From NCBI GenBank assembly GCA_913057145.1, contig CAJXNJ010000001.1, positions 113,682 to 177,681 on the forward strand: a DNA stretch of 64,000 bases, read 5' to 3'. The notes beneath the pieces were generated by a model, which worked only from the letters and a program-made list of their open reading frames with translations, did not search any database and had not been told where the DNA came from. Positions 43,339-55,151 of this stretch are shown piece after piece (within the stretch, counting starts at the first letter, position 1; the number at the start of each line of letters is the position of its first letter). Source of the stretch: an uncultured Ectothiorhodospiraceae bacterium (GTDB lineage: Bacteria > Pseudomonadota > Gammaproteobacteria > Nitrococcales > Nitrococcaceae). The position numbers were made by a program, and so were the translations under genes.

Positions 43339-45063
43339 TCAACGCAGATCGATAAATCCCATCTTCTCAATCTTCAGCAACACCTGCTGAGCGGCTTCTT
43401 CCACACTCACATCGGTGGTGTCGATACGCAGCTCCGGGTCAACCGGGGCCTCATAAGGATCATCAATGCCGGTGAAGCCGGTGATCTGGCCGGCCCTTGC
43501 CTTGGCATAGAGCCCCTTGCGATCACGTCGCTCACACTCCTCAATGGGCGTTGCCACGTGAATCTCGATAAACCCGCCGTTGGCCTCTTCCACCATCTGC
43601 CGAACCGCCCTGCGCGTACTTGCATACGGGGCAATCGGGGCACAAATGGCCACCCCACCGTTGCGGGTAATCTCCGCGGCGACAAAGCCGATGCGGCGGA
43701 TATTCAAATCACGATGCTCTTTGGAGAAGCCCAGTTCACTGGAGAGGTGTTTGCGCACCACATCCCCATCGAGCAGCGTCACGGCACGCCCCCCGCGCTC
43801 CATGAGCTTGACCATGACCGCATTGGCCATGGTGGATTTGCCCGAGCCCGAAAGACCGGTGAAAAACAGGGTAAAGCCCTGTCGGGCCCGCGGCGGATAA
43901 GTCCGACGCAGCTCCTCGACCACCTCCGGGTAACCGAACCACTCGGGGATTTCCAGGCCTTCACGCATGCGCCGCCGAAACTCCGTCCCGGAGATGTTCA
44001 TCACCGTCTCCCGGCTTTCATCCACCTCATCGACCGGGGCATACCCGGCGCGTTCCTGGACATAGACCATCATGCGAAAAGGCACCATCTCGATCCCGAG
44101 CTCATCGGCATGGCGGGTGACAAGCTCCTGGGCATCATAGGGCCCGTAGATCTCCTCCCCGCGGCTGTCCTTGCCCGGGCCGGCATGATCACGGCCGACA
44201 ATAAGATGCGTACAACCGTAATTGCGGCGGATGATGGCATGCCAGACCGCCTCCCGCGGCCCGCCCATGCGCATGGCAAGCGGCAGTAGCGAGAGCGTTG
44301 TCGTCTGCTCGGGATATTTTTTGATCACATGCTCGTAGCAGCGCACCCGCGAGTAGTGATCAACATCCCCCGGCTTGGTCATACCCACCACCGGGTGAAT
44401 CAGCAGATTGGCCTCGGCCTGACGGGCGGCAAGGAAGGTGAGCTCAACATGCGCCCGGTGCATCGGGTTACGCGTCTGGAAGGCGACAATGCGCCGCCAG
44501 CCATCGCGCTGAAACCGCGCCCGCAACTCAGCGGGTGTGAGGCGCAGATGCGTGAAATCATAATGACTCGGCAGGGCCACGACCTCGAGCGAGCCGCCGA
44601 GGTACATCGGCCCGCTGCGCTCGAGCAGATAGGCCACACCCGGATGCCCGCGGTCATCGGTGCCGAACACGGCTCTCGCCTCGGCCTCACGATCGGGCTG
44701 CCAGCAATCCGAGACACTGAGTATCGCCAGCAGTACGCCTTCGGGGTCGCGCAGTGCCACCCGATCACCGGGCCTGCGCTCAGCGGCAAAGGCTTCGCTG
44801 ACATCGAGCGTAATCGGCATCGGCCAGAGCGTGCCATCGGCAAGCCGCATCTCGCCGACCACGCGCTCATAATCGGCCTGACCGAGAAACCCGGTGAGCG
44901 GTGAGAATCCACCGACGGCCAGCAATTCCAGGTCGCAGAGCTGACGCTCGGTGAGATCCCAGCTGGGCAGCTCCAGTGCTTCCTGACGCGCTTCTGCCGC
45001 GGCCTTCTCATCCAGTCGCAGGTCCTTGAGCTCTCCCCCGTAGGGTGCAATCAGATCCGTCAT
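43339..45063 (-). CDS. Bifunctional sulfate adenylyltransferase / adenylylsulfate kinase
   Basis: Sat: QTRNPMHRAH, GRDHAGPG; APS kinase: [44 protein letters not shown] overlap with MFS stop. Confidence 0.94.
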   Translation of the reverse strand: MTDLIAPYGGELKDLRLDEKAAAEARQEALELPSWDLTERQLCDLELLAVGGFSPLTGFLGQADYERVVGEMRLADGTLWPMPITLDVSEAFAAERRPGDRVALRDPEGVLLAILSVSDCWQPDREAEARAVFGTDDRGHPGVAYLLERSGPMYLGGSLEVVALPSHYDFTHLRLTPAELRARFQRDGWRRIVAFQTRNPMHRAHVELTFLAARQAEANLLIHPVVGMTKPGDVDHYSRVRCYEHVIKKYPEQTTTLSLLPLAMRMGGPREAVWHAIIRRNYGCTHLIVGRDHAGPGKDSRGEEIYGPYDAQELVTRHADELGIEMVPFRMMVYVQERAGYAPVDEVDESRETVMNISGTEFRRRMREGLEIPEWFGYPEVVEELRRTYPPRARQGFTLFFTGLSGSGKSTMANAVMVKLMERGGRAVTLLDGDVVRKHLSSELGFSKEHRDLNIRRIGFVAAEITRNGGVAICAPIAPYASTRRAVRQMVEEANGGFIEIHVATPIEECERRDRKGLYAKARAGQITGFTGIDDPYEAPVDPELRIDTTDVSVEEAAQQVLLKIEKMGFIDLR

Positions 45064-46265
45064 GCTGTCTCCGCTGCCGTTTCCTCGGCTTTCAGATAGG
45101 ACGCCGGGGTACTCAGCCCCAGCGCCGAAACCAGCCACAATCCTGCGGCCAGCGCACAAAAAATAAACACGCCCTCGACACCGAACGCGCCATAAATCAC
45201 CCCGCCCAAGGCACCACCGAGGAAAGCCCCCAGAAACTGTGCCGTGGCATAAACACCCAGTGCGGTCCCGCGCAGGCCGTCCGGGGCAAAGCGGGTGAGT
45301 AGCGAGGGGAGACTGGCCTCCAGGGTATTAAAGCCGACAAAGAACAGCCAAAGCCCGGCGAGCATCAAAGGCAGCCAGTCATTGAAGGCGAACAGCAGCA
45401 GATCCGCGGCAATCACGATCACCGCCACCCCGGCGAGCATGCGATGCAGGATGCGACGCCGCTCACCGATGCTGATTAATGCCGCCATACCCCCGACCGA
45501 GAGCACCAGCACCGGGACATAGACCATCCAATGATCGGCCCGATCAATGCCGAGCTTGCCTTCAAGCACCACCGGCAGGACCACAAAACTCGCGGTCAGG
45601 ATGAGATGCAGTACCAGCACCCCGAAATCAAGCCGCAACAGGTCGGGATGGCGCAGCACCACCGGCAGCCCGCCGGCCCGCGCATTGACCTCCGGGCGAA
45701 ACGCCGTCTCACCACCGGCAGGCACCACCAGATACAACAACCCGACTGCAAGCAGCGCCAGCGCTGCGGTTGCCCAGAAAAGCGCCGAGAGCCCCGCCAT
45801 CGCGGCAATCGCAGGCCCGGCCACCAATGCCACCAGAAAAGCCGCGCCCACACTGATCCCAATCAGCGCCATCGCCTTGGTGCGCTGTTCATCGCGGGTC
45901 AGATCAGCCGCCAGCGCCATGACCGCCGCGGCAATGGCGCCACAGCCCTGCAGGGCACGGCCGACAATCACACCCTGAATACTCTGCGCTTCCGCCGCTA
46001 CACCGCTGCCCAGGGCAAAAATCAGCAGCCCAAACACAATCACCGGCCGGCGGCCGAGGCGGTCGGAGAGCATGCCAAAAGGAATCTGCAACAGCGCCTG
46101 GGTGAGCCCATAAGCCCCGATGGCAAGACCGATCAGCGCCGGGGTGGCACCATCGAGCTCACCGCCATACAGCGCGAAGACCGGCAGGATCAGGAACAAC
46201 CCGAGCATGCGCAGGCCAAAGATAAGCGAGAGCCCTGCGGTGGCCCGGCGCTCTGCGGTGTTCAT
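45060..46265 (-). CDS. MFS transporter
   Basis: 12-TM MFS with GMLSDRLGRRPVI motif A; adjacent to and divergent from uvrA. Confidence 0.9.
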   Translation of the reverse strand: MNTAERRATAGLSLIFGLRMLGLFLILPVFALYGGELDGATPALIGLAIGAYGLTQALLQIPFGMLSDRLGRRPVIVFGLLIFALGSGVAAEAQSIQGVIVGRALQGCGAIAAAVMALAADLTRDEQRTKAMALIGISVGAAFLVALVAGPAIAAMAGLSALFWATAALALLAVGLLYLVVPAGGETAFRPEVNARAGGLPVVLRHPDLLRLDFGVLVLHLILTASFVVLPVVLEGKLGIDRADHWMVYVPVLVLSVGGMAALISIGERRRILHRMLAGVAVIVIAADLLLFAFNDWLPLMLAGLWLFFVGFNTLEASLPSLLTRFAPDGLRGTALGVYATAQFLGAFLGGALGGVIYGAFGVEGVFIFCALAAGLWLVSALGLSTPASYLKAEETAAETA

Positions 46266-46365
46266 CGGCCCCGATGCCGATCGTTTTCTGCCGTGCACGC
46301 TTGCCCCTGTCGGTCTGGATGCTGCAGGGGCGCTATACTAACAAATTGTTTTGACCGGGAAGTCC

Positions 46366-49194
46366 ATGGACAGCATCGTCATCAGCGGGGCGCGCACGCA
46401 CAACCTGCGTGACATCCACCTCAGACTGCCGCGCGGCAAGCTCATCGTCATCACCGGGCTGTCGGGCTCGGGGAAGTCATCGCTTGCCTTTGACACGCTC
46501 TACGCCGAGGGCCAGCGCCGCTATGTCGAGTCGCTCTCGGCCTATGCCCGGCAGTTTCTCTCAATGATGGAAAAGCCGGATGTCGATCATATCGAGGGCC
46601 TGTCTCCGGCCATTGCCATCGAGCAGAAGTCCGCTTCCCATAATCCGCGCTCCACGGTCGGCACAGTCACTGAGGTTCATGACTATCTGCGACTGCTGTT
46701 TGCCCGCGCCGGCGTTCCGCATTGCCCGACACATGGCCATGCGCTCGAGGCGCAGAGCGTCAGCGAAATGGTTGACCGCATTCTCTCGCTGCCGGAAGGA
46801 CAGCGCGTCATGCTGCTTGCTCCGCTGGTCAGTGAGCGCAAGGGCGAGCACAACGATATCTTCAATAATCTGCGCGGCCAGGGCTTTGTGCGCGCCCGCG
46901 TCGATGGCGAAGTGGTGGAGCTCGATGAGCTGGCAGCACTGGACCCGAAACGCGCGCACACCATCGAGGCGGTGGTTGACCGCTTTCGCATCCGACCGGA
47001 TATCGCCACACGGCTGGCCGATTCACTCGAGACCGGGCTGCGCCTGGGCGAAGATGTCGTGCGTCTTGCCGATATGGATGCCGGCAGGGCCGAAGAGATC
47101 ACCTTCTCGGCACGATTCGCCTGCCCTGAATGCGGCTACTCCCTGGGCGCGCTTGAGCCGCGGCAGTTTTCCTTTAACAACCCCCAGGGTGCCTGCCCGA
47201 CCTGCGATGGGCTCGGCGTTGAGCAGTTCTTCGACCCGGCGCGTATCGTCACCCACCCCAACCTGTCATTGGCCGCCGGCGCGGTGCGCGGCTGGGACCG
47301 ACGCAATGCCTATTACGGCCAGATTATTAAAGATCTGGCCGATCACTATGGGTTTGACGTCAACACCGCCTGGCAGGACCTCCCCGAGGCCATCCGCCAT
47401 ATCGTCCTCTATGGCAGTGGCGATGAGCTGATTCGGTTTCACTACGCCGGTGCCCGACGCGGCAGCGAGCAGGTCAGCGAGCACCCCTTCGAGGGCGTGG
47501 TGAACAACATGACCCGGCGCTATCGCGAAACCGACTCTGCCGCGGTGCGCGAAGAACTCGCCCGCTATCTCACCCGTCGCGTCTGCCCGGACTGCAAGGG
47601 CAGTCGTCTTAATGCAGCGGCCCGGCATGTCAGCGTTGGTGATTGGACGCTGCCGGCCATTAACGACCTCGCCATTGCCGAGGCCGCCAGAGTCATCGAC
47701 CACCTCGGCCTCTCCGGCGCCCGGGCCACCATCGCCGAGGGCATCGTCCATGAAATCAGTCAGCGGCTGCGCTTTCTGGTCAATGTTGGGCTTAACTATC
47801 TCACCCTCTCGCGCAGTGCCGAGACGCTCTCCGGGGGTGAAGCTCAGCGTATCCGGCTGGCCAGCCAAATCGGCGCCGGGCTTGTCGGTGTGATGTATGT
47901 CCTCGATGAGCCCTCCATCGGGCTGCATCAACGCGACAACGACCGCCTGCTGGAGACCCTGCGCCATTTGCGCGATCTGGATAACACGGTGATCGTCGTC
48001 GAACATGACGAGGAAGCCATCCGCGCGGCGGACCATATTGTCGATATGGGGCCGGGCGCCGGCAGCGCCGGGGGTGAGGTAATTGCCGAAGGCACGCTGG
48101 ATGACATCCTTGGCCATCCGGACTCGCTGACCGGTGATTATCTCACCGGGCGCAAATCCATCGCCGTGCCCGCGCATCGAACCCCACCCGATACGGCCCG
48201 GCAGATCGAGCTGCACGGCGCCCGCGGGAACAACCTGAAAGACGTCAATGTCGCCTTCCCGGCTGGTCTGATGATCGGGGTGACCGGTGTCTCCGGCTCG
48301 GGCAAGTCGACCCTTGTCAATGACACCCTCTATCCGGCCGCCGCCAACGAGCTCAATGGCGCAAGCCTCGATGTGGCCGAGCATGACCGCATTGAGGGCC
48401 TCGCGCTTTTCGATAAGGTGGTGGATATCGACCAGAGCCCCATCGGCCGGACACCGCGCTCCAACCCGGCCACCTATGCCGGGCTCTTCACCCCCATTCG
48501 CGAGCTTTTTGCCGGGACACCCGAGGCACGCTCACGTGGCTATGGCCCGGGGCGGTTCAGTTTTAATGTCCGCGGGGGGCGCTGTGAGGCCTGTCAGGGC
48601 GAGGGTGTGATTCGTGTTGCCATGCATTTCCTGCCGGATGTCTACGTCCCCTGTGATGTCTGCCGCGGGGCGCGTTATAACCGCGAGACGCTTGAGATCC
48701 GCTACCGCGGCTACAGCATCGCGGATGTGCTGGCATTGACCGTTACCGATGCGCTGGATGTATTTGCCAGCATCCCGGTGGTTGCCCGCAAACTCCAGAC
48801 ACTGATTGACGTCGGGCTGGGCTATATCCATCTGGGACAGAACGCCGTGACCCTCTCCGGGGGCGAGGCGCAGCGGGTCAAACTCGCCCGGGAGCTCTCC
48901 CGCCGCGGAACCGGGCAGACGCTATACATCCTCGATGAACCGACCACCGGGCTGCATTTTCATGACATCGCGCAGCTGCTCACGGTACTGCATCGCCTGC
49001 GCGATGAAGGCAATACGCTGGTCGTGATTGAACACAACCTGGATGTCATTAAAACCTGCGACTGGGTGGTGGACATGGGGCCGGAGGGCGGCGCCGGCGG
49101 TGGCGAAGTGGTGGCCGCAGGCACACCCGAGGCGCTCACAGCCATCCCGGCCTCACATACCGGCCGCTATCTATCCCCGCTGCTTAAAGCCTGA
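46366..49194 (+). CDS. uvrA: Excinuclease ABC subunit A
   Basis: [17 protein letters not shown], two ABC ATPase cassettes, zinc-finger CxxC pairs. Confidence 0.97.
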   Translation: MDSIVISGARTHNLRDIHLRLPRGKLIVITGLSGSGKSSLAFDTLYAEGQRRYVESLSAYARQFLSMMEKPDVDHIEGLSPAIAIEQKSASHNPRSTVGTVTEVHDYLRLLFARAGVPHCPTHGHALEAQSVSEMVDRILSLPEGQRVMLLAPLVSERKGEHNDIFNNLRGQGFVRARVDGEVVELDELAALDPKRAHTIEAVVDRFRIRPDIATRLADSLETGLRLGEDVVRLADMDAGRAEEITFSARFACPECGYSLGALEPRQFSFNNPQGACPTCDGLGVEQFFDPARIVTHPNLSLAAGAVRGWDRRNAYYGQIIKDLADHYGFDVNTAWQDLPEAIRHIVLYGSGDELIRFHYAGARRGSEQVSEHPFEGVVNNMTRRYRETDSAAVREELARYLTRRVCPDCKGSRLNAAARHVSVGDWTLPAINDLAIAEAARVIDHLGLSGARATIAEGIVHEISQRLRFLVNVGLNYLTLSRSAETLSGGEAQRIRLASQIGAGLVGVMYVLDEPSIGLHQRDNDRLLETLRHLRDLDNTVIVVEHDEEAIRAADHIVDMGPGAGSAGGEVIAEGTLDDILGHPDSLTGDYLTGRKSIAVPAHRTPPDTARQIELHGARGNNLKDVNVAFPAGLMIGVTGVSGSGKSTLVNDTLYPAAANELNGASLDVAEHDRIEGLALFDKVVDIDQSPIGRTPRSNPATYAGLFTPIRELFAGTPEARSRGYGPGRFSFNVRGGRCEACQGEGVIRVAMHFLPDVYVPCDVCRGARYNRETLEIRYRGYSIADVLALTVTDALDVFASIPVVARKLQTLIDVGLGYIHLGQNAVTLSGGEAQRVKLARELSRRGTGQTLYILDEPTTGLHFHDIAQLLTVLHRLRDEGNTLVVIEHNLDVIKTCDWVVDMGPEGGAGGGEVVAAGTPEALTAIPASHTGRYLSPLLKA

Positions 49195-49205
49195 TTCCGC
49201 CCATT

Positions 49206-49241
49206 AAAAAAGCCGATGCCCTGCAAGGGTCACCGGCTTTT
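49206..49241. terminator. Bidirectional intrinsic terminator between convergent uvrA and mdh
   Basis: AAAAAAGCCGATGCCCT-GCA-AGGGTCACCGGCTTTT: imperfect GC stem flanked by A-run and T-run. Confidence 0.75.
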
Positions 49242-49275
49242 CATGAGCGCGACGGGTCAGACCCGTCGGCTTCGT

Positions 49276-50256
49276 TCAGGGCAGCAGATGCTCAACCGCA
49301 TCACGCTCTTCGATGAGCTCCTGTTCCGTGAGCTGCATCCGCTCGCGGGAGAAATCATCGATCTCAAGACCCTGGACGATCTCATAGCGGCCATCGACGC
49401 AGCGCACCGGGAAGGAGTAAATGATCCCTTCGGCGATGCCGTAGCTGCCATCCGAGGGAATACCCATGCTGACCCAGTCGTCAGACGGCGTACCCAGGGT
49501 CCAGTCACGCATATGATCGATCGCGGCACTGGCGGCGGAAGCCGCGCTGGACTGCCCGCGCGCCTTGATGATTGCCGCACCCCGCTGCTGGACCGTGGGG
49601 ATGAAGCCCTCTTCGAGCCAGGCCTGATCCACCAGATCGCTGGCTGCCTTGCCGCTGACCGTGGCATGGCTGATATCCGGGTACTGCGTTGCGGAATGGT
49701 TACCCCAGATGGTCATCTGACGGATGTCGGTGACATGACTCGAGGTCCGGTTGGCAAGCTGAGCCAGCGCGCGGTTGTGATCCAACCGGGTCATCGCCGT
49801 GAAGCAGCGCGGGTCGAGATCCGGCGCGTTGCGCTGTGCGATCAACGCGTTGGTGTTGGCCGGGTTGCCAACCGCCAGCACGCGGACGTTGCGGCTTGCC
49901 ACATCGTTCATGGCCTTGCCCTGAGCGGAGAAGATCGCGGCGTTGGCCTCCAGCAGATCCTTGCGCTCCATGCCCGGGCCACGCGGCTTGGCGCCGACGA
50001 GCATAATGTAATCCGCATCCTTGAAAGCCTCTTCGGCCTTGTCGGTCGCGGTCACACCGGCGAGCAGCGGGAAGGCGCAGTCCTCGAGCTCCATGATCAC
50101 GCCCTGGACCGCGTCCATGGCCGGTGGAATCTCGAGCAGCTGCAGGATGACGGGCTGATCCGGTCCGAGCATATCGCCCGAGGCAACGCGGAACAGCAGG
50201 CTATAACCAATCTGACCGGCGGCACCGGTCACGGCAACACGTACGGGTGCTTTCAT
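49276..50256 (-). CDS. mdh: Malate dehydrogenase (cytosolic/NADP-type group)
   Basis: [35 protein letters not shown]-like region, [12 protein letters not shown]. Confidence 0.95.
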   Translation of the reverse strand: MKAPVRVAVTGAAGQIGYSLLFRVASGDMLGPDQPVILQLLEIPPAMDAVQGVIMELEDCAFPLLAGVTATDKAEEAFKDADYIMLVGAKPRGPGMERKDLLEANAAIFSAQGKAMNDVASRNVRVLAVGNPANTNALIAQRNAPDLDPRCFTAMTRLDHNRALAQLANRTSSHVTDIRQMTIWGNHSATQYPDISHATVSGKAASDLVDQAWLEEGFIPTVQQRGAAIIKARGQSSAASAASAAIDHMRDWTLGTPSDDWVSMGIPSDGSYGIAEGIIYSFPVRCVDGRYEIVQGLEIDDFSRERMQLTEQELIEERDAVEHLLP

Positions 50257-50277
50257 GCAAACCCCTCCGTTCTAGGA

Positions 50278-50691
50278 TCAGGAGGCTTCGGCGACCGTCT
50301 CTTCGACAGGCGCTTCTTCGGCCTCTTCGGCAACCGGGCGATCGACCAGTTCGACAAACGCCATCGGCGCATTGTCGCCGGCGCGGAAGCCCGCTTTGAG
50401 AATTCGCAGATAACCACCCGGGCGCTCACGATAACGCGGTCCGAGCTCATCGAAGAGTTTGGTCACCGCTTCCTTGTTGCGCAGGCGGGCAAAGGCAAGA
50501 CGGCGGTTGGCCACCGTGTCTTTGCCGGCGAGCGTGATCAGCGGCTCAGCCACACGACGCAGCTCTTTGGCTTTTGGCAGTGTGGTCCGAATGGCCTCAT
50601 GCTCAATCAGCGATGCCGACATATTGCGGAACATCGCCTGGCGATGCGTGCTGTTGCGATTGAGTTTCCGTCCGGATTTACGATGACGCAT
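50278..50691 (-). CDS. rplQ: 50S ribosomal protein L17
   Basis: [24 protein letters not shown]. Confidence 0.97.
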   Translation of the reverse strand: MRHRKSGRKLNRNSTHRQAMFRNMSASLIEHEAIRTTLPKAKELRRVAEPLITLAGKDTVANRRLAFARLRNKEAVTKLFDELGPRYRERPGGYLRILKAGFRAGDNAPMAFVELVDRPVAEEAEEAPVEETVAEAS

Positions 50692-50703
50692 TTGTCTTTT
50701 CCC

Positions 50704-51702
50704 TTAGCCGGTGGCCCGACCGCGCTCCTCGAGACCGGCCGGCGGCCAGTTCTCAAGACGCATGCCGAGCTGAAGTCCGTGCTGTGCCAGGACTTCTTTA
50801 ATTTCATTAAGCGATTTCTTGCCGAGGTTCGGTGTTTTCAGCAGCTCGACCTCGGTCTTCTGCACCAGATCGCCGACGAAATGAATCGCCTCGGCTTTCA
50901 GGCAGTTCGCTGAGCGAACCGTCAGCTCCAGATCGTCGATCGGGCGCAGCAGCACCGGATCAACTTCCGGCTCCTTGCGCCGCGGCTCGCTCTCACTCTC
51001 GCCACCTTCGAGGTCAACGAAAATGGCAAGCTGATCACGCAGCACACCGGCGGCGAGGCGAACCGCCTCTTCCGGCTCGATGACACCACTGGTCTCGATA
51101 TCCATGATCAACTTATCGAGGTCGGTACGCTGTTCAACACGTGCGCTCTCGACGTTGTAGGCGACCTTGCGCACGGGGCTGAAGGTGGCGTCCAGGGCCA
51201 GACGGCCGATGGTGCGCTCTTCTTCGCTGTCGCGTGCGGTTGCCGGCTCGTAGCCACGGCCGCCACTGACGGTAATGGCCATGCTGATCTCACCGGCCTT
51301 GGTGAGATTGCAGATGACGAGCTCGGGGTTTTTCACCTCGACATTCTGCTCGGCGGCAATGTCCTCGGCGGTGACGACACCCGGGCCCTTCTTGTGCAGC
51401 CGCAGAATGGCCTCGTCCCGGCCGGTCAGCCGGACAGCCAGCTGCTTGAGGTTGAGAAGAATGTCGACGACATCTTCCTGCACCCCTTCAATGGCGGTGT
51501 ACTCGTGAAGGACGCCTTCGATCTCCACCTCGGTGACGGCATAGCCGGGCATCGAGGAGAGCAGCACGCGCCGCAAAGCGTTGCCGAGAGTGTGTCCAAA
51601 GCCGCGCTCCAGCGGCTCCAGCGTGATGCGCGCGCGCTTGTCGCTGATCGCATCAACGTCGACCACCCGCGGTTTAAGGAAATCCTTAAACTGACCCTGC
51701 AT
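50704..51702 (-). CDS. rpoA: RNA polymerase alpha subunit
   Basis: [28 protein letters not shown]-like region; C-terminal [14 protein letters not shown]. Confidence 0.97.
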   Translation of the reverse strand: MQGQFKDFLKPRVVDVDAISDKRARITLEPLERGFGHTLGNALRRVLLSSMPGYAVTEVEIEGVLHEYTAIEGVQEDVVDILLNLKQLAVRLTGRDEAILRLHKKGPGVVTAEDIAAEQNVEVKNPELVICNLTKAGEISMAITVSGGRGYEPATARDSEEERTIGRLALDATFSPVRKVAYNVESARVEQRTDLDKLIMDIETSGVIEPEEAVRLAAGVLRDQLAIFVDLEGGESESEPRRKEPEVDPVLLRPIDDLELTVRSANCLKAEAIHFVGDLVQKTEVELLKTPNLGKKSLNEIKEVLAQHGLQLGMRLENWPPAGLEERGRATG

Positions 51703-51741
51703 GAATGAAACTCCTGCGTTGCAAGCGCGCCCGTAGCGCCC

Positions 51742-52362
51742 TTACTTGGAATAAAGCTCGACGATGAAATTCTCGTTGATCTCGGCCGGAAGATCGGCGC
51801 GATCCGGAACCTGCTTGAAGGTGCCCTTGAAGGCCTTGTTATCGACCTCGACCCACTCCGGCAGACCATTCTGCTGTGCCATTTCCATGGCGGCCTGCAC
51901 CCGAAGCTGCTTCTGCGCCTTCTCGCGGATGGAGACCGTGTCGCCGGCCTTGACTTCGGCCGAGGCGACGTTGGTCACGCGGCCGTTGTGCTCGATCGCG
52001 CGATGCGCGACCAGCTGCCGTGCTTCAGCACGCGTCGCCGCAAAACCCATGCGGTAGACGACATTGTCCAGCCGGCATTCAAGCAGCTGCAGCAGATTCT
52101 CACCCGTGTTGCCCTTGCGCCGGTCGGCTTCCTTGTAATAGCGACGGAACTGCCGCTCGAGGACGCCGTAGATGCGACGGACTTTCTGTTTCTCACGCAG
52201 CTGCAGGCCGTAATCCGACAGCCGGCCACGGCGCTGGCCATGCTGGCCGGGCGGGGTGTCGAGCTTGCACTTGCTGTCAAGCGGGCGAACACCACTTTTG
52301 AGATACAGATCCGTGCCCTCGCGGCGGGCAAGCTTACAGGTCGGTCCGATATAACGTGCCAT
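51742..52362 (-). CDS. rpsD: 30S ribosomal protein S4
   Basis: [24 protein letters not shown]. Confidence 0.97.
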   Translation of the reverse strand: MARYIGPTCKLARREGTDLYLKSGVRPLDSKCKLDTPPGQHGQRRGRLSDYGLQLREKQKVRRIYGVLERQFRRYYKEADRRKGNTGENLLQLLECRLDNVVYRMGFAATRAEARQLVAHRAIEHNGRVTNVASAEVKAGDTVSIREKAQKQLRVQAAMEMAQQNGLPEWVEVDNKAFKGTFKQVPDRADLPAEINENFIVELYSK

Positions 52363-52377
52363 GTCTATAACCCCTGA

Positions 52378-52767
52378 TCAGACGCGACGTTTCTTGGGCG
52401 GACGACATCCGTTATGCGGAATCGGCGTCACGTCCTCGATGTTGGTAATGCGGTAGCCCACATTGTTGAGCGCACGCACGGCCGATTCACGGCCCGGGCC
52501 GGGGCCCTTCACGCGCACTTCCAGATTCTTCAGGCCATAGTCCTTGGCCGACTCACCGGCGCGCTCCGACGCCACCTGCGCGGCAAAGGGCGTGCTCTTA
52601 CGCGAGCCGCGGAAACCGCTGCCACCGGAACTGGCCCACGCCAGTGCATTGCCCTGGCGGTCAGTAATGGTGATTACCGTGTTGTTGAATGTCGCGTTGA
52701 TGTGCGCGATCCCATCGACAACCGTACGCTTGACGCGTTTGCGAGTACGGGTAGTTGGCTTGGCCAT
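52378..52767 (-). CDS. rpsK: 30S ribosomal protein S11
   Basis: [28 protein letters not shown]. Confidence 0.97.
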   Translation of the reverse strand: MAKPTTRTRKRVKRTVVDGIAHINATFNNTVITITDRQGNALAWASSGGSGFRGSRKSTPFAAQVASERAGESAKDYGLKNLEVRVKGPGPGRESAVRALNNVGYRITNIEDVTPIPHNGCRPPKKRRV

Positions 52768-52792
52768 TCGAATGCTGTCCTGCTTTTAAGCG

Positions 52793-53149
52793 TTAACGGG
52801 TGACGGCGCGACGCGGACCCTTGCGGGTACGAGCGTTGGTACGGGTACGCTGACCCCGCACCGTCATGCCACGGCGATGGCGGATGCCGCGATAGCAGCC
52901 CATATCCATCAACCGTTTGATATCCATGGCCACCTGCCGACGCAGGTCGCCTTCGACGGCATACTCGTTGACGGCCGCCCGCACGCGCTCGAGCTCTTCT
53001 TCTGTGAGCTCGCTGACTTTGCGATCCGGCGCCACCGAAGCAGCCTTGCAGATTTCTCCCGCCCGCGTACGGCCGATGCCGTAGATCGCGGTGAGAGCGA
53101 TTACCGTGTGTTTATTGGCCGGAATGTTAACGCCAGCAATACGGGCCAT
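52793..53149 (-). CDS. rpsM: 30S ribosomal protein S13
   Basis: [26 protein letters not shown]. Confidence 0.97.
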   Translation of the reverse strand: MARIAGVNIPANKHTVIALTAIYGIGRTRAGEICKAASVAPDRKVSELTEEELERVRAAVNEYAVEGDLRRQVAMDIKRLMDMGCYRGIRHRRGMTVRGQRTRTNARTRKGPRRAVTR

Positions 53150-53229
53150 TAGCCGTTACTCCGAGTTGTTCGTTGCTCACGGAAACCCACTAGTCTAGCT
53201 GGATAACCGAGTTTCATTCAAGTCGCTCT

Positions 53230-53346
53230 TCAGCCCTGGCGCTGTTTATGCCGGGCATCCGTGGTGCAGATCACCCGCACGACGCCGCCGCGCCGGATGA
53301 TTTTGCAGTTACGACAGATTTTCTTGACCGAGGCACGTACCTTCAT
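53230..53346 (-). CDS. rpmJ: 50S ribosomal protein L36 (not in supplied ORF track)
   Basis: Translated by hand: [38 protein letters not shown], zinc-type (C+) L36. Confidence 0.95.
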   Translation of the reverse strand: MKVRASVKKICRNCKIIRRGGVVRVICTTDARHKQRQG

Positions 53347-53369
53347 CGTCCCATCTCCAATTGTTCCTG

Positions 53370-54713
53370 CTAGCGCAGGAGCCCGCCGCCACCGCGGCCG
53401 TGCGCCTGCAGATTCGCTTTCTTCATGAGCGGCTCGTACTGATGCGAGACCAGATGGGCCTGCAACTGCGACATGAAGTCCATCACCACCACCACAATAA
53501 TCAGCAGCGAAGTGCCACCGAAGTAGAACGGTACGTTCCAGTAGAGGATCAGGAACTCCGGCAGCAGACAGACCGCAGTGATGTAGGCCGCACCGACCAG
53601 GGTCAAACGGGTCATCACCTTGTCGATATAACGCGAGGTCTGCTCACCCGGACGCACACCGGGGATAAAGGCCCCCGAGCGCTTCAGGTTGTCAGCGGTA
53701 TCCCGCGAATTAAACACGAGTGCCGTGTAGAAGAAACAGAAAAATATGATCGCCGCCGCATAAAACGCAATATAAAGCGGCTGCCCGGGGCTGAGGCTCT
53801 GGCCCAGCCGCTGCATCCAGGAAAGCCCCTCGACCTCACCAAACCACTGCCCGAGCGTTGCCGGGAAGAGAATGATGCTGGAGGCGAAGATCGCCGGGAT
53901 CACGCCTGCCATGTTGATCTTGAGCGGCAGATGACTGGTCTGGCCGGCATACATCTTCCGGCCCTGTTGCCGGCGGGCATAGTTGACCGTAATCCGGCGC
54001 TGACCGCGCTCCATGAAGACGATGAACCAGATCACCGCAAGGGCCAGGACCAACAGCAGCAGCACAGCGGCAATCGCAAGCTCACCGGTACGCGAGAGCT
54101 CCAGCGTCCCGCCAAGCGCTGCCGGCAATCCGGCCACGATGCCCGCGAAGATGATCAACGAGATGCCGTTACCGATGCCGCGCTCGGTGATCTGCTCACC
54201 CAGCCACATCAAGAACATCGTCCCGGTCACCAGCGTCACCGTGCCGATGAACACAAAACTCGGCCCGGGGGCGAAGACCACGCCCTGATTCTGCAGGGCA
54301 ACCGTAATGCCAATGCCCTGAAAGAGCGCGAGGCCCAGCGTGCCGTAGCGGGTGTATTTGGTGATCACCCGTCGTCCCTGCTCGCCTTCCTTGCGCAACT
54401 GCTGCAGCGACGGAATCACCGCCGAGAGCAACTGCATGATGATGGAAGCCGAGATATACGGCATCACGCCCAGCGCGAAAATGGACAACCGTCCCAGAGC
54501 ACCGCCTGAGAACATGTTGAACATATCGAGAATGGTGCCGGACTGCTGCTCGAACATCTGCGCAAGCGCAGCCTGATCGATGCCCGGAATGGTGATATGC
54601 GCGCCGAGCCGGTAGATCACCAGCGCCAGCACCACAAAAGTCAGCCGCTGGCGGACCTCCGTGAGCCGGCCCATGCCCCCGAGGGCACCCATATTGCCGG
54701 GCGCGCGTGCCAC
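53370..54713 (-). CDS. secY: Preprotein translocase subunit SecY
   Basis: [16 protein letters not shown], 10 TM pattern, spc operon position. Confidence 0.97.
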   Translation of the reverse strand: MARAPGNMGALGGMGRLTEVRQRLTFVVLALVIYRLGAHITIPGIDQAALAQMFEQQSGTILDMFNMFSGGALGRLSIFALGVMPYISASIIMQLLSAVIPSLQQLRKEGEQGRRVITKYTRYGTLGLALFQGIGITVALQNQGVVFAPGPSFVFIGTVTLVTGTMFLMWLGEQITERGIGNGISLIIFAGIVAGLPAALGGTLELSRTGELAIAAVLLLLVLALAVIWFIVFMERGQRRITVNYARRQQGRKMYAGQTSHLPLKINMAGVIPAIFASSIILFPATLGQWFGEVEGLSWMQRLGQSLSPGQPLYIAFYAAAIIFFCFFYTALVFNSRDTADNLKRSGAFIPGVRPGEQTSRYIDKVMTRLTLVGAAYITAVCLLPEFLILYWNVPFYFGGTSLLIIVVVVMDFMSQLQAHLVSHQYEPLMKKANLQAHGRGGGGLLR

Positions 54714-55148
54714 TTAGCCCTCGACCTTGCCGCCGGCTTTTTCAATGGCTGCCTTTGCACCGGCGGTCGCGCGAACGCCCTGGAGTGTCACCCCACGGCT
54801 GACTTCACCCGAGGCAATCACTTTGGCCTCACGGATGTTGCGTGCGATCAGGCCCGCGGCCTTGAGCGTCTCCAGTGAGACCACATCACCCTCAACCTTG
54901 CCGAGCTCGGAGAGCCGAATCTCAGCGACGTAGAGGCCCTTGCGCGAACGGAAGCCGACCTTCGGCACCCGGCGCTGCAATGGCATCTGCCCGCCTTCAA
55001 AGCCCACTTTGTGGAAGCCGCCACTGCGGGACTTCTGCCCCTTGTGACCGCGGCTTGCGGTTTTGCCCATGCCCGAGCCGGCACCACGGCCAACGCGCTC
55101 GGCGTCGCGACGTGCACCCGGGGCTGGACGCAGTGTATTCAGTCGCAT
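54714..55148 (-). CDS. rplO: 50S ribosomal protein L15
   Basis: [43 protein letters not shown]. Confidence 0.97.
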   Translation of the reverse strand: MRLNTLRPAPGARRDAERVGRGAGSGMGKTASRGHKGQKSRSGGFHKVGFEGGQMPLQRRVPKVGFRSRKGLYVAEIRLSELGKVEGDVVSLETLKAAGLIARNIREAKVIASGEVSRGVTLQGVRATAGAKAAIEKAGGKVEG

Positions 55149-55151
55149 TGC

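Noticed and set aside
43339-45063. Sat-APS kinase fusion itself as a novel protein architecture
   Set aside because: Sat-CysC fusions are already known (for example in Thiobacillus and Aquifex); only the genomic context is worth noting
53361-54509. 382-aa plus-strand ORF antisense to secY
   Set aside because: His/Gln/Arg-rich translation is the shadow of hydrophobic SecY codons
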